64,000 nt of DNA from a gamma proteobacterium symbiont of Stewartia floridana (GCA_003676145.1 NAUB01000020.1:1-64000); one strand, 5' to 3'. Numbered from the stretch's first letter, positions 35,649 to 45,302 are shown. The notes: generated from the sequence alone by a model not told the origin. Translations and numbers: made by a program.

Positions 35649-36435
35649 GACTGCTCCACCCTTCAATCTGAAGTGTTTGCATGACAGTACTGTTTTGAGA
35701 GGAAAACATGAATTGTTTGAGTGCAGCCGCCTGTTCCTTAGTCACAACCCCATCGATATAGCCCAGCACAGGCATATCGATCGGCGTCGATTCACTGATG
35801 ACTTTGAGAGAATCAATCAGTCTCGGGTTGATCTTCCGAAACAACTTCATGTTGGCCTTGGAAACCAGGGCCACATCAACCTGCCCCAAGGCCGCCGCAA
35901 AAATCGCATCGGCGTCTTTAGGCACTTCAACAATACTCAGCTTATCGAATGCCACGAAGCTGTCGGAGTTGAGCATATGTGCCAGTAACTGTTTTGACCC
36001 TGGGCCAAGACTGGTCATGGCCAGGGTCAGTCGTTCAGGCCTGTTGATCTCATCATCGCGGCCAAGCCTGGCGACCAACAATTTACGATAGCTGTTTTGC
36101 TGCTGATGAACGGATTGCAACAGGGGATTAAAGCGAATCTCATCCGCATTACGTTTCAGGTACCAGTGAGGGGCAAAGACAAAAGCCGGGCGATCACTGC
36201 GTACCCGGGAGTCAAAATCGGTTAAGTGTGCGAACGGTTGAAACTCGATGGCCAGATCGAATCCTTCCAGCAGCGACTCCATGTCGCTCTTCAGGCGGCC
36301 AAGATTGTTTTGTGGCGAGTCGGGATTGAAGTAATAGAAACGCAACCCATCATCCCCGGTCACTTGACCAGGCACGATCAGCAGGTGTAGCCATAGCAAC
36401 CACCACCCCAGGTTAAGTCGTTTCAGGTTATGCAA
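35638..36435 (-). CDS. PhnD/SsuA-like periplasmic binding protein, without ABC partners
   Basis: A 265-residue type-II solute-binding protein with a signal sequence (about 10-27). The blocks SDRPAFVFAPHWYLKRN, TLAMTSLGPGSKQLLAH and ALGQVDVALVSKANM resemble phosphonate/oxyanion binding proteins. It starts at TTG with GGGAG 8 bases upstream, and no ATG is available. It lies 31 bases after the histidine kinase, with a half-copy of the dispersed repeat in the gap, and overlaps the next gene by 11 bases. It may deliver a ligand signal to the kinase. Confidence 0.7.
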   Translation of the reverse strand: MHNLKRLNLGWWLLWLHLLIVPGQVTGDDGLRFYYFNPDSPQNNLGRLKSDMESLLEGFDLAIEFQPFAHLTDFDSRVRSDRPAFVFAPHWYLKRNADEIRFNPLLQSVHQQQNSYRKLLVARLGRDDEINRPERLTLAMTSLGPGSKQLLAHMLNSDSFVAFDKLSIVEVPKDADAIFAAALGQVDVALVSKANMKLFRKINPRLIDSLKVISESTPIDMPVLGYIDGVVTKEQAAALKQFMFSSQNSTVMQTLQIEGWSSHER

Positions 36436-36453
36436 TCAGTCTGCTCCCTGGGA

Positions 36454-36467
36454 GTGTTAACAGGCCC
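36454..36467. repeat. Solo right end of the dispersed inverted-repeat family
   Basis: The 14-base terminal repeat GTGTTAACAGGCCC occurs alone in the 31-base gap between the histidine kinase and the PhnD-like gene. The following TA supplies part of the kinase stop codon (TAG on the minus strand). It suggests an excision footprint or a decayed copy. Confidence 0.6.
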
Positions 36468-38071
36468 TAAGGCAGTTGGAAGTAAAACGTTGCGCCTGCA
36501 TCCACTTCGGATTCCGCCCATACGGAACCACCATGTCGATGTATTATTCTGGCGACAGTCGCCAGACCGATACCGGTACCTTCAAAATCACTGCTTTTAT
36601 GTAGCCGCTGAAATGCACCGAACAGCTTATCGGCATAACGCATATCGAACCCGGCGCCATTATCCTGTACAAAGTAGCAGGATTTGCCCTCCTTTACAGC
36701 TTTACCGAAAACAATCTCGGCTTTTTCCCGGCGACCGGTGTACTTCCAGGCATTGCCGATCAGATTGTCCAGCGCGATCGCCAACAATTGACTATCGCCC
36801 TGGACCACCAGGCCGGGCTCAACCTGAAAACTTACCTGACGTTCCGGCTCACTCTCTTTCAGCTTGCTGAGGGTGGCATTGGCCAGTTCACTCAAATCGA
36901 CCTCACCGGTCTGCATCTCCTGTCGCCCAAGCCTTGAGAGTCTCAGCATGTCGTCGATCAACACCCCCATTCGGGATGCTGCGGCCCTGACCCGACGCAG
37001 GTAGTCGAGTCCGGTCTCGTCAAGACTCTCCTGATACTCTTCTGAAAGTACCTGACTGAAGCCTTCAATACTGCGCAACGGGGCACGCAGATCATGGGAT
37101 ACCGAGTAGTTGAAGGCTTCAAGCTCTTTGTTGCTGCGGGCCAGCTCGACGGTTCTCTCCTCTACCTTGTACTCCAGTGAACGGTTGTACTCATCCAGCG
37201 TCCGATGTGAACTTTCCAGATTGCTGGCCATACGGTTGAACGAGGTGGCAAAAGTGCCGAACTCTGCACACATCAACCCCTGCATGCTCAGGCGGTAGTT
37301 GAGATCACCGGCAGAGACCTCCTTGACACCCGCATCAAGCTGGTCGACTGCCCTTAGCAGACGCCTTGTGATAAACAGTGAAACCATGAAACCGAACAGG
37401 ATGAAGATCGCTGCGACAGTGATGTAGAAAATCCAGATCCGGGTAATCTCCTGACCCCATTCGGCGGTCCTTTCATCGATGCGCTCCTGCATACCCGCCA
37501 ATGAGATACCGCAATACAAAATGCCCCACAGCTCCTGGCCATTGAATACCGGTGTCACAACCTGCATCGATTGGCTCTGCGTCTCCACTGAGCCCGGCGT
37601 GTCGATGATCTGAATCGAAAAATCCGTTACCTGATCATCAATGAACTCACCTTTCAGCAAGGCCAATGCCTGCTTATCGACCGGCCTGCCCGCAAGATTA
37701 CCAACCTGGTCAACCCGGTTGTGAGCCACTACCTGTCCCAAATTGCTGAGCACTGAGCAGTACTGGATATCCTGATCACCATCCGTGACCTGTTTCATCA
37801 GGTTGATGAGAAAACTGAAATCGTATCCGGTGATTGCCTGATTGGCACTCAGGGCCATACTGCGAACCAGTGAAGCACTGCGGGCTTGCATGGCTTCATG
37901 AATCGAGACGATATCCTCGGCCTGTTCAGTTTGATAGAAGTTGCTTATCTGCTGCCAGAACAACAGACTGATCGCCATAAAAAGCAGCAGCAATGCCAGG
38001 TTCATCGACACCAGATAGACCCGGATCGAAGGCAGCTTGCCGGCAGGATAACGAATACTTTTAAGTCCCAT
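36467..38071 (-). CDS. HAMP-containing sensor histidine kinase
   Basis: A 534-residue membrane kinase. Helix 1 (about 20-42) and helix 2 (about 213-236) flank a periplasmic sensor with IQYCSVLSNLGQVVAHN, then HAMP (about 235-290) and a coil. The H-box NYSVSHDLRAPLRSIEGF has H326, and the ATPase has N (ALDNLIGNAWKYTG), G1 (DNGAGFDM), F and G2 (FEGTGIGLATV) boxes. It belongs to the phytochrome-like SVSHDLRAPLR group that commonly signals to single-domain Rcp1-type regulators, such as the one at 44324. No receiver is adjacent on its own operon. Confidence 0.9.
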   Translation of the reverse strand: MGLKSIRYPAGKLPSIRVYLVSMNLALLLLFMAISLLFWQQISNFYQTEQAEDIVSIHEAMQARSASLVRSMALSANQAITGYDFSFLINLMKQVTDGDQDIQYCSVLSNLGQVVAHNRVDQVGNLAGRPVDKQALALLKGEFIDDQVTDFSIQIIDTPGSVETQSQSMQVVTPVFNGQELWGILYCGISLAGMQERIDERTAEWGQEITRIWIFYITVAAIFILFGFMVSLFITRRLLRAVDQLDAGVKEVSAGDLNYRLSMQGLMCAEFGTFATSFNRMASNLESSHRTLDEYNRSLEYKVEERTVELARSNKELEAFNYSVSHDLRAPLRSIEGFSQVLSEEYQESLDETGLDYLRRVRAAASRMGVLIDDMLRLSRLGRQEMQTGEVDLSELANATLSKLKESEPERQVSFQVEPGLVVQGDSQLLAIALDNLIGNAWKYTGRREKAEIVFGKAVKEGKSCYFVQDNGAGFDMRYADKLFGAFQRLHKSSDFEGTGIGLATVARIIHRHGGSVWAESEVDAGATFYFQLP

Positions 38072-38232
38072 AGAGGCACAAGTTTAGATAGCACATTGAG
38101 TCATGTCAGCTAAGAATGCGTTTTCTCTTGATTTTTCTCAATCACCCTCCTAGGTTTACAACTTCCGTCATAGATTTGCTGGTAGATTTCAGCCTCGAAT
38201 CACTCTCCAACCAGGGGTAATGATGCAGAGTA

Positions 38233-40437
38233 ATGAATAGGAACAAACAGAGATTCAATATGTCACGCACTCTCTGCAAGAGCCTGATACCGATACTCTT
38301 CTCAAGCTACCCGCTTGCCGCCCAGGCAAGCGACACTTCGCTCATCACAGACCAACAGATGGAGGAGGCGGAGCGTCTGTTCAGTGGACCGGTTGAAGAG
38401 GACTACTACAGAACCGATGCCGTATTGGTCAGTGCCACCGGCAGTGCCAAGCCGATATTCCTGGCACCCTCTGTTGCCAGCGTGATCACCAAGGAAGAGA
38501 TCAAAGCGATGGGTGCCACCACCCTGGATGAAGTTCTGGAGAGCGTACCCGGCTTGCATGTCTCTATGTCACCCTCACCCAACTATCAGGCCCAGTGGTC
38601 GATTCGCGGTATCCATTCCAATGCCAATCCTCATGTGCTTCTACTGATCAATGGCCAACCGGTTCAGGATTTTCATCAGGGGGGACGTCCCAGTCAGTTT
38701 CGGCTGCCTGTCAGTATGATCTCCAGGGTCGAGGTGATCCGGGGCCCCGGCTCGGCGGTCCATGGTGCCGACGCCTTTGCAGGCACCATCAATGTCATCA
38801 CTAAAGATGGCCAGGAGATCGCTGGAACACAAGGCGGATACCGGGGTGGCTCCTTTGCAAGAAAGGATGCCTGGGCGATGACTGGCGGCCAATACCAGGG
38901 CTGGGACATTGCCATGACCCTGGATATGATGAAATCGGATGGGGATGACGAACGAATCATCGAGCGGGATTTTCAGACCCTGCTGGATGAGGGCTTCAAT
39001 ACCTCCGCTTCACTGGCCCCCCGCGCCATGGATACCCAGCACAACATCCTGAATGCCTATCTTGGTCTGAACCGGGAGAATTGGCAGATCTATCTGTGGG
39101 GCTGGCGGGAGAACGATCGTGGTGCCGGTGCGGGTCTGGCCAATGCCATGGCTGACGGTAACCGTCTTGAAAGTGATGTCGTGCTGGGAAGTGTCGCCTA
39201 CCATAACGATCACTGGTTTGACGGCTGGGAGTTCGATTTAGACTTCAACTATTTCTACCATCAGGCAATAACCAACCTGCAACTCTTTCCCCCAGGATCC
39301 GTACTGCCGATTGGCAGCGACGGTAATCTCAGCTTCACCAATCCCGCCGGATTCACCCTGTTCACGGATGGCTTTATCGGCTTTCCAATCCGCACCCAGA
39401 ACCAATACAGCACAGAGGCTGTCGCCCTGTATGACGGCATCGCTCAACATCAAATGCGCTTCTCGGTTGGCTATCAATATACGGATGTTACCTATAAGGC
39501 GTACCAGAACTGGGGACCCGGCGTCCTGGATGGCACGCAGACTGTTGTCGATGGCAGCCTGACTGATCTGACCGGCGATCCAAGAATCTTCATGCCCGAT
39601 GTGGATCGCCGCCTCTGGTATCTCTCCGCACAGGATGAGTGGAACTTCAGCAAAGGCTGGGAACTGACCCTGGGCGCACGCTACGACCACTATTCGGATT
39701 TTGGCGGCACTTTCAATCCACGCGCCGCGTTGGTCTGGCAGACCCGCTATGACCTGACCACCAAACTGCTCTATGGACGCGCATTCCGGGCACCCAGCTT
39801 TACCAACATCCATGCGCAGAACAACCCCATCGGTCTGGGCAATCCGGATCTGGACCCGGCCATTCTGGATACCTTGGAGCTGGTTTTCGACTACCGGCCC
39901 ACCCCTGATCTGCGATTGGCCGCCAATCTCTTCGCCTATACAATCGACGGCCTGATCGAGTTTCTGCCGGATCAAGGTGAGGCCACCACAACATCGCAAA
40001 ATGCCAGGGATCAGAAAGGCCACGGAATAGAGCTCGAGGCAGAGTGGCAGGTGACCAACAGCCTGCAACTGTCTTCGAATATGGCCTGGCAGGACTCGGA
40101 AGACAAGGCGAGCGGTGACCCGGTACCGAACGCCCCCGGCCTGCAGGCCTATCTGGCCGGTGATTGGCAATTTATGCCGGACTGGGCAATCAATGCCCAA
40201 TGGATATGGATCGGCCAGCGTGAACGGGCCAGGGGCGATAGCCGCAAAGCGGTTGACGACTACTCGATCACCAATCTGACACTACGCCGACAGGCCCTGT
40301 TTGAACATCTCGATCTGGCCCTGGCGGTACGCAACCTGTTCGATGAGGACGTGCGGGAACCCAGCACCTCAGTAATTCCCGACGACTACCCGATGAATGG
40401 ACGCGAGATCTGGGCAGAATTGCAGATCAATCTATGA
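38233..40437 (+). CDS. TonB-dependent outer-membrane receptor (copy 1)
   Basis: A 734-residue receptor with signal peptide (to about residue 32) and an extra N-terminal segment (QQMEEAERLFSGPVEEDYY) before the TonB-box-like DAVLVSATG. The plug domain follows (VITKEEIKAMGATTLDEVLE, VEVIRGPGSAVHGADAFAGT), then a 22-strand barrel ending in an aromatic-rich strand (WAELQINL). ATG at 38233 or an internal one at 38260. Its substrate is unknown. The next gene is a paralogue overlapping in ATGA, so both are made from one transcript. It faces away from the kinase-binding protein operon. Confidence 0.9.
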   Translation: MNRNKQRFNMSRTLCKSLIPILFSSYPLAAQASDTSLITDQQMEEAERLFSGPVEEDYYRTDAVLVSATGSAKPIFLAPSVASVITKEEIKAMGATTLDEVLESVPGLHVSMSPSPNYQAQWSIRGIHSNANPHVLLLINGQPVQDFHQGGRPSQFRLPVSMISRVEVIRGPGSAVHGADAFAGTINVITKDGQEIAGTQGGYRGGSFARKDAWAMTGGQYQGWDIAMTLDMMKSDGDDERIIERDFQTLLDEGFNTSASLAPRAMDTQHNILNAYLGLNRENWQIYLWGWRENDRGAGAGLANAMADGNRLESDVVLGSVAYHNDHWFDGWEFDLDFNYFYHQAITNLQLFPPGSVLPIGSDGNLSFTNPAGFTLFTDGFIGFPIRTQNQYSTEAVALYDGIAQHQMRFSVGYQYTDVTYKAYQNWGPGVLDGTQTVVDGSLTDLTGDPRIFMPDVDRRLWYLSAQDEWNFSKGWELTLGARYDHYSDFGGTFNPRAALVWQTRYDLTTKLLYGRAFRAPSFTNIHAQNNPIGLGNPDLDPAILDTLELVFDYRPTPDLRLAANLFAYTIDGLIEFLPDQGEATTTSQNARDQKGHGIELEAEWQVTNSLQLSSNMAWQDSEDKASGDPVPNAPGLQAYLAGDWQFMPDWAINAQWIWIGQRERARGDSRKAVDDYSITNLTLRRQALFEHLDLALAVRNLFDEDVREPSTSVIPDDYPMNGREIWAELQINL

Positions 40438-42626
40438 CGCACGCCTCTACGCCCCTGACTAATAGCTTCTTCGTCCCACTCTTGCCACTGCTGTTTTCTG
40501 TGGCCGCAATGGCCAACCCACCGGTGATCACAGAGCAACAGATGAGTGAGGCTGAAAGCCTCTTCAGCGGACCGGGAGAAGAGGACTACTACCGGACCGA
40601 CGCCGAGCTGGTAACCGCCACCGGCAGCGCCAAACCGGTGTTTCTGGCCCCTTCGGTGACGAGCGTCATCAGCAAGCAGAAGATCCGGGAGATGGGGGCG
40701 AGGAGTCTCTATGAAGTATTGGAGACGGTGCCCGGACTGCATGTCACCCCCTCCAGCAACTTCGGCCCGTTGATTACCAACATCAACATTCGAGGCATCA
40801 CCACCGCGCTGAACCCGCAAGTACTGGTGTTGATCAACGGTGTGCCGATCAAGGACCTGTGGAACGGCAATCTCGGTCACCGTTTTGAGATGCCGGTGGA
40901 GATGATCTCCAGGATCGAGGTGGTCAGAGGACCGGGTTCCGCAATCCATGGCGCTGATGCCTTTGCCGGCACGATCAACATCATCACCAAGGATGGCCAG
41001 GAGATCGGTGGCGCCCGTGTCGGCTACCGGCAGGGGTCATTCGATAGCCACAGTGGCTGGCTGCAATATGGCGGCAATCATCAGGGTTGGGATCTGGTCG
41101 CCAGCATCGAGGCGTTGCAACAGGAGACCGATGACCAGCGGATCATTCAGCAGGATCTGCAAACCACGCTGGATGAGGGTTTCGGCACCCAGGCCTCCCA
41201 GGCTCCTGGCGCCATGAATCTGGATAATCGCCTGATCAATTACCACCTCGGCCTGCGCAAGGATGAGTGGACCGCCCGCCTATGGGGAATAAGGCAGCGG
41301 GATGCCGGTGTCGGTGTAGGGGCCGCTCCAGTGCTGGATAGCGAAGGTTCTCACGACAAGGATATCTATAACTTCGACCTGCTCTACCAGAATCAGGAAT
41401 TTCACCCGGACTGGAATCTGGAGCTTCGCTTCAACTACAACTACGCCGACTATGTGAGCCGCTTCAATCTCTTCCCGCCAGGCGCAACCCTGCCGATCGG
41501 CGCTGACGGTAATCTGGACTTCATCAATCCAGTGGGCGTCACCCGCTTCAGTGACGGTTACATTGGCCACCCGTCGGCAACCAACCGTATCTACCGTAAC
41601 AATATCATCGCTGTCTATGATGGCCTGGCGCACCATCTGATTCGCCTCTCAGTGGGTTACGACAGTATGGAATACAAGGCCGGGGCGAAACAGAATTTCG
41701 GTCCCGGTGTGCTCGACGGAAGCCCACAGGAGGTGGATGGCAACCTGACCGATGTCACCGGTACTCCCTATAACTACAGCCCAAATGTTAAACGGGAACT
41801 CTGGTATCTCTCCCTGCAGGACGAATGGGCATTGGCCAAGAACTGGGATCTGACCCTCGGCGCCCGCTATGATCACTACTCGGACTTCGGTGACACCTTC
41901 AACCCCAGGCTGGCATTGGTCTGGCAGACACGCTACGACCTGACCACCAAACTGCTCTATGGCCGGGCCTTCCGCCCCCCCTCATTCTCCGAACTCTATG
42001 CACAGAACAATCCGGTTCAACTGGGTAATCGGGAGCTGGATCCGGAGACCATCGACACCCTGGAGTTTGCCGTCGACTGGCGACCCACCCCGGACCTGAG
42101 ACTGGCCAGCAACCTGTTCGTTTATGAGATCAAGGACCTGATCGAGGCGGTACCCGATGAGGGTGGCGCCAGCAACACCAATCAGAACGCCAGGGACCAG
42201 CGGGGACACGGCATCGAATTCGAGCTCGACTGGCAGATCAACCAGCAACTCCGGCTACAGAGCAACGGTGCCTGGCAACACAGCGAAGACAGTGACAGCG
42301 GCAAACATCTGGCCAACTCCCATGGATTTCAGTACTACGCCCGGGCGAATTGGCAGTTTTTGCCGAACTGGTCCCTCGACGGCCAGTGGTTCTGGATCGG
42401 AGAACAGAAACGGGCGGAAGGGGACAGCCGGGACGATATCGACGCCTACCATCTGCTCAATCTGACACTGCGTAAAGATCGCGTGATCGACCATCTGGAT
42501 CTGGCATTCGGTATCAGGAATCTGCTGGACGATGAGATTGCGGAACCCGCCAGTTCAACCATCATCAATGAGTACCCCATGGACAGCCGGGCCTATTGGC
42601 TGGCGCTCGAGGTCAACTACCATTAA
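40434..42626 (+). CDS. TonB-dependent outer-membrane receptor (copy 2, tandem paralogue)
   Basis: A 730-residue receptor nearly colinear with its upstream neighbour. Shared blocks include EEDYYRTDA, ATGSAKP-FLAPSV, GPGSA-HGADAFAGTIN-ITKDGQEI and a barrel stretch with LGARYDHYSDFG-TFNPR and VWQTRYDLTTKLLYGRAFR. The N-terminal signal reads FFVPLLPLLFSVAAMA. Differences cluster in extracellular loops, for instance SNFGPLITNINIRGI in place of PNYQAQWSIRGI, which suggests different or broadened ligand range. ATGA overlap with the upstream stop; the 3' end overlaps the GGDEF-EAL gene by 4 bases. Confidence 0.9.
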   Translation: MTHASTPLTNSFFVPLLPLLFSVAAMANPPVITEQQMSEAESLFSGPGEEDYYRTDAELVTATGSAKPVFLAPSVTSVISKQKIREMGARSLYEVLETVPGLHVTPSSNFGPLITNINIRGITTALNPQVLVLINGVPIKDLWNGNLGHRFEMPVEMISRIEVVRGPGSAIHGADAFAGTINIITKDGQEIGGARVGYRQGSFDSHSGWLQYGGNHQGWDLVASIEALQQETDDQRIIQQDLQTTLDEGFGTQASQAPGAMNLDNRLINYHLGLRKDEWTARLWGIRQRDAGVGVGAAPVLDSEGSHDKDIYNFDLLYQNQEFHPDWNLELRFNYNYADYVSRFNLFPPGATLPIGADGNLDFINPVGVTRFSDGYIGHPSATNRIYRNNIIAVYDGLAHHLIRLSVGYDSMEYKAGAKQNFGPGVLDGSPQEVDGNLTDVTGTPYNYSPNVKRELWYLSLQDEWALAKNWDLTLGARYDHYSDFGDTFNPRLALVWQTRYDLTTKLLYGRAFRPPSFSELYAQNNPVQLGNRELDPETIDTLEFAVDWRPTPDLRLASNLFVYEIKDLIEAVPDEGGASNTNQNARDQRGHGIEFELDWQINQQLRLQSNGAWQHSEDSDSGKHLANSHGFQYYARANWQFLPNWSLDGQWFWIGEQKRAEGDSRDDIDAYHLLNLTLRKDRVIDHLDLAFGIRNLLDDEIAEPASSTIINEYPMDSRAYWLALEVNYH

Positions 42627-44320
42627 GCCAGGTCGATAAGCGGCTGCGGCCTCTGGATGCCGTAACCCTGAGCGAAGTCGACCCCCATCGACTGCAGCAC
42701 CTCCCGGGTCTGTTGCCGTTCGACAAATTCGGCAATGGTCTTCAAACCGGCCACATGACCGATGGTGTTGATCGCATCGACAATCGCCCGGCTCATCTGA
42801 TCCTCTTCAACCTGCTTGACGAACGATCCATCCACCTTGAGAAAATCCACCGAGAGGGATTTCAGATAGGAGAAGGAGCTGAGCCCGGCGCCAAAGTCAT
42901 CCAGCGCAAAGTGACACCCCATCTCGCGGATCTCCTGAATAAAGCTCTCGGTGATCTCAAGATTGTTGATGGCGGCGGTTTCAGTCACCTCGAAACAGAT
43001 CGATCGGGGCGGCACCTTGAGGCTGTTCATCCGCTCCCGAATAAACTCGAAAAAGTCGGGGTCACTCAGCGAAGTCCCGGACAGGTTGATAAAGAACAGC
43101 TGCCCCTGATCCCGGTCCTGCCTGTGTTCTCCCAGATAGGTGAAGATGGAGTTGACCACCCAGCGGTCCAACCGCTGCATCAGATCGTAACGCTCTGCCG
43201 CCGGTATGAATGCCCCGGGTGAGATGATCTCCCCATCCGGACCCTGCATACGCAGCAACACCTCGGTATGACTCGGCCCATCCACCTCCACCAAAGGCAC
43301 GATCTGCTGCTGATAGAGCAGAAAACGATCTTCGCTCAGCGCACTGTTGATGCGACTGACCCACTGCATCTCATCCCTTCGCAGCGCCAGCTCATCATCT
43401 TCAGCGGTATAGATATGCACCCGGTTACGGCCACGGCTCTTAGCCGCAAAACAGGCCATATCCGCATTACTCAGGACTTCGATACCACTCTTGGTCATCG
43501 GTGTGATGTCGACCAGGCCGATGCTCACGCTGGTATTGAACGGCCGCCCCTCCCAGATAAACCGAAACGCTTCCACCGTCTCTCTGAGAATATTGGCCAA
43601 CTGCTCTGCCCGGTCGAGGGGACAGTTGAGCAGTAGGACACCAAACTCATCGCCACCAAGTCGGGCCAGCAGATCACTCTCCCGTACCCGTTTTTTCAAT
43701 ACCGCAGAGACCTGTCGCAACAGCTCGTCACCGGCCATGTGGCCACAGGTATCATTCACCACTTTGAACTGATCCAGGTCCAGATACATGAAGGCGTGGG
43801 ATTGGTTCGCGTGACGCGACTCTTCCAGTGCCTTCTGCAGCGCCTGCTCCAGTTCATGTCGGTTTTTCAGGTTGGTCAGAGAGTCGTGAAAGGCCATATG
43901 CTGCAACCGGTCTTCCGCCCGGCGCCTGGCCTCGCGGGACTTAGCCTCTTGCAACTCCCGTTCGATGGCGGCACCCAGACGGGTCAGATTGCTCTTCATG
44001 ATGTAGTCGGCAGCGCCACACTTCATCATCGAGACCGCCAGCTCTTCACCAATACTTCCCGAGACGATGATCACCGGAATGTCGCCATTCGCCTCGTTCA
44101 CCATCCTCAGCACCTCTTCAGAGTCGAAGGAGGGCATGTTGTGATCGGTAATCACCAGATCCCAGGATGGGTCGGTCAATGCATTGGCCAGGGCTTGCGG
44201 ACTGTCCACACGCACATGGTGTTCAATCGTCCACTGATCTTTCTTCAGATAGTGCAGCAGTAGCAGCGCATCATCTTCCGAGTCCTCAGCCAGCAACAGA
44301 CGTAGTGGCGGCTTATCCAT
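42623..44320 (-). CDS. REC-GGDEF-EAL response regulator
   Basis: A 565-residue cytoplasmic protein. The receiver (1-125) has D59 in LVITDHNMPS as phospho-acceptor. The GGDEF domain (about 140-305) has an intact ARLGGDEFG, so cyclase activity is possible. The EAL domain (about 320-560) reads EVL at the signature but keeps INLSG, EVTETAAI, DDFGAGLSS, KVDGSFV and AEFVE, so phosphodiesterase activity is plausible. It lies 3 bases after a single-domain receiver gene. The pair probably links a histidine kinase to cyclic di-GMP. Confidence 0.9.
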   Translation of the reverse strand: MDKPPLRLLLAEDSEDDALLLLHYLKKDQWTIEHHVRVDSPQALANALTDPSWDLVITDHNMPSFDSEEVLRMVNEANGDIPVIIVSGSIGEELAVSMMKCGAADYIMKSNLTRLGAAIERELQEAKSREARRRAEDRLQHMAFHDSLTNLKNRHELEQALQKALEESRHANQSHAFMYLDLDQFKVVNDTCGHMAGDELLRQVSAVLKKRVRESDLLARLGGDEFGVLLLNCPLDRAEQLANILRETVEAFRFIWEGRPFNTSVSIGLVDITPMTKSGIEVLSNADMACFAAKSRGRNRVHIYTAEDDELALRRDEMQWVSRINSALSEDRFLLYQQQIVPLVEVDGPSHTEVLLRMQGPDGEIISPGAFIPAAERYDLMQRLDRWVVNSIFTYLGEHRQDRDQGQLFFINLSGTSLSDPDFFEFIRERMNSLKVPPRSICFEVTETAAINNLEITESFIQEIREMGCHFALDDFGAGLSSFSYLKSLSVDFLKVDGSFVKQVEEDQMSRAIVDAINTIGHVAGLKTIAEFVERQQTREVLQSMGVDFAQGYGIQRPQPLIDLA

Positions 44321-44323
44321 CCG

Positions 44324-44749
44324 TCAGCAATTCCCCGGTGTCAGATTCATCGTCATCCAATAGGCCACCAACTGACCTATCAGATCAGTGAACTGGGTAA
44401 AGTCCACCGGCTTTCTGATAAAGCTGTTCGCACCCAGCCGGTAACTCTCTATCATGTCCCGCTGCTCGTCGGATGAGGTGAGTATCACCACCGGTAACAA
44501 CTGGGTTCGCGGGTATTCGCGTATCGCTTTCAATACATCAAAACCACTCATTTTCGGTAATTGCAGATCCAGTAGTACAACTTTCGGCAGGGACTGGGCC
44601 TGATCCATCCTGAACAGGTAATTCACCGCTTCACTGCCATCACGGGCCACTTCGATCCGATGAGAGATGTTCGACTTTTTAAACGCACGTAACGCCAGCA
44701 GCTCATCATCGGGATTGTCTTCAACCAGCAAAATATGATTTTCGTTCAT
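44324..44749 (-). CDS. Single-domain response regulator (Rcp1-like)
   Basis: A 141-residue receiver with HILLVEDNPDDELL at the start, D61 in VVLLDLQLPKMSG, and T/S and K in LTSSDEQRD and RKPVDF. There is no output domain. Such regulators are often phosphorylated by phytochrome-type kinases like the one at 36467. The ATG at 44749 gives the standard start; seven upstream codons are not needed. It leads the two-gene unit with the REC-GGDEF-EAL gene. Confidence 0.88.
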   Translation of the reverse strand: MNENHILLVEDNPDDELLALRAFKKSNISHRIEVARDGSEAVNYLFRMDQAQSLPKVVLLDLQLPKMSGFDVLKAIREYPRTQLLPVVILTSSDEQRDMIESYRLGANSFIRKPVDFTQFTDLIGQLVAYWMTMNLTPGNC

Positions 44750-45088
44750 AACCGTAATCCAGTCGGTCATTCACAACCCATCCAGACCGAGAGTATCGCT
44801 CCGCCATGACCCAAGATGGTGCCATTTTGTGCGGTTACCGACATTGATCTGAGGCATTAACAGATCCTATGAATCTGAAGTCGATCAATCATCTCTGTCT
44901 ATATCGTCCAATCGTCTGGAAATCTGTAGATTGGCAGCAGGATGGATGGGGAAGCGGTTAAATTGAACGGTGATAAGACAACAGGGGATCCCCCTGCCGG
45001 TGTTGAAGCGTAGCTGTGTGAGGTTGTGGATTATCCGGCGTGATCAACCCGGCAACCGGATCCAGGGTTACCGGGTTAACAGGCTCAG
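44750..45088. other. Intergenic region with hairpin downstream of ilvE operon
   Basis: A 339-base gap. Near its right end, at 45046-45077, AACCCGGCAACC and GGTTACCGGGTT form a 12-base stem with one mismatch around an 8-base loop, placed 11 bases past the stop of the CHCC zinc-finger gene. It is probably the terminator of glnE-ilvE-zf, although a T tract is missing. The remainder should hold the promoter of the response regulator pair, but nothing clear was seen. Confidence 0.5.
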
Positions 45089-45277
45089 TTATTCGGTCAG
45101 TTGATACCTGGCGCCGCAATAGGGACAGGTGGCGCTGCCGGTCTTTTCGATCGGCAGATAGACCCGCGGGTGGAGTGCCGCCAGGGTTTCGCCGGGGCGA
45201 GGGCAGCAGAGCGGCAGGTCCTTTCGGGTGACCTTGTGTATCTCCTGCTGGGTGGATTGTGTTTCTGCCTGAGTCAT
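45089..45277 (-). CDS. Small CHCC zinc-finger protein
   Basis: A 62-residue protein with the CHCC pattern: CCPRPGETLAALHPRVYLPI followed by CPYCGARYQL. This is the zf-CHCC family, related to the NDUFS6 complex I subunit in eukaryotes and often next to ilvE in gammaproteobacteria. The ATG at 45277 has GAGGAG upstream, so the longer frame is not used. It lies 25 bases after ilvE. Confidence 0.85.
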   Translation of the reverse strand: MTQAETQSTQQEIHKVTRKDLPLCCPRPGETLAALHPRVYLPIEKTGSATCPYCGARYQLTE

Positions 45278-45302
45278 ATACGATTCTCCTCTGACCTGTC
45301 GA

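Noticed and set aside
39238-40200. 320-residue frame opposite the first TonB receptor
   Set aside because: Antisense shadow created by the codon use of the receptor gene.
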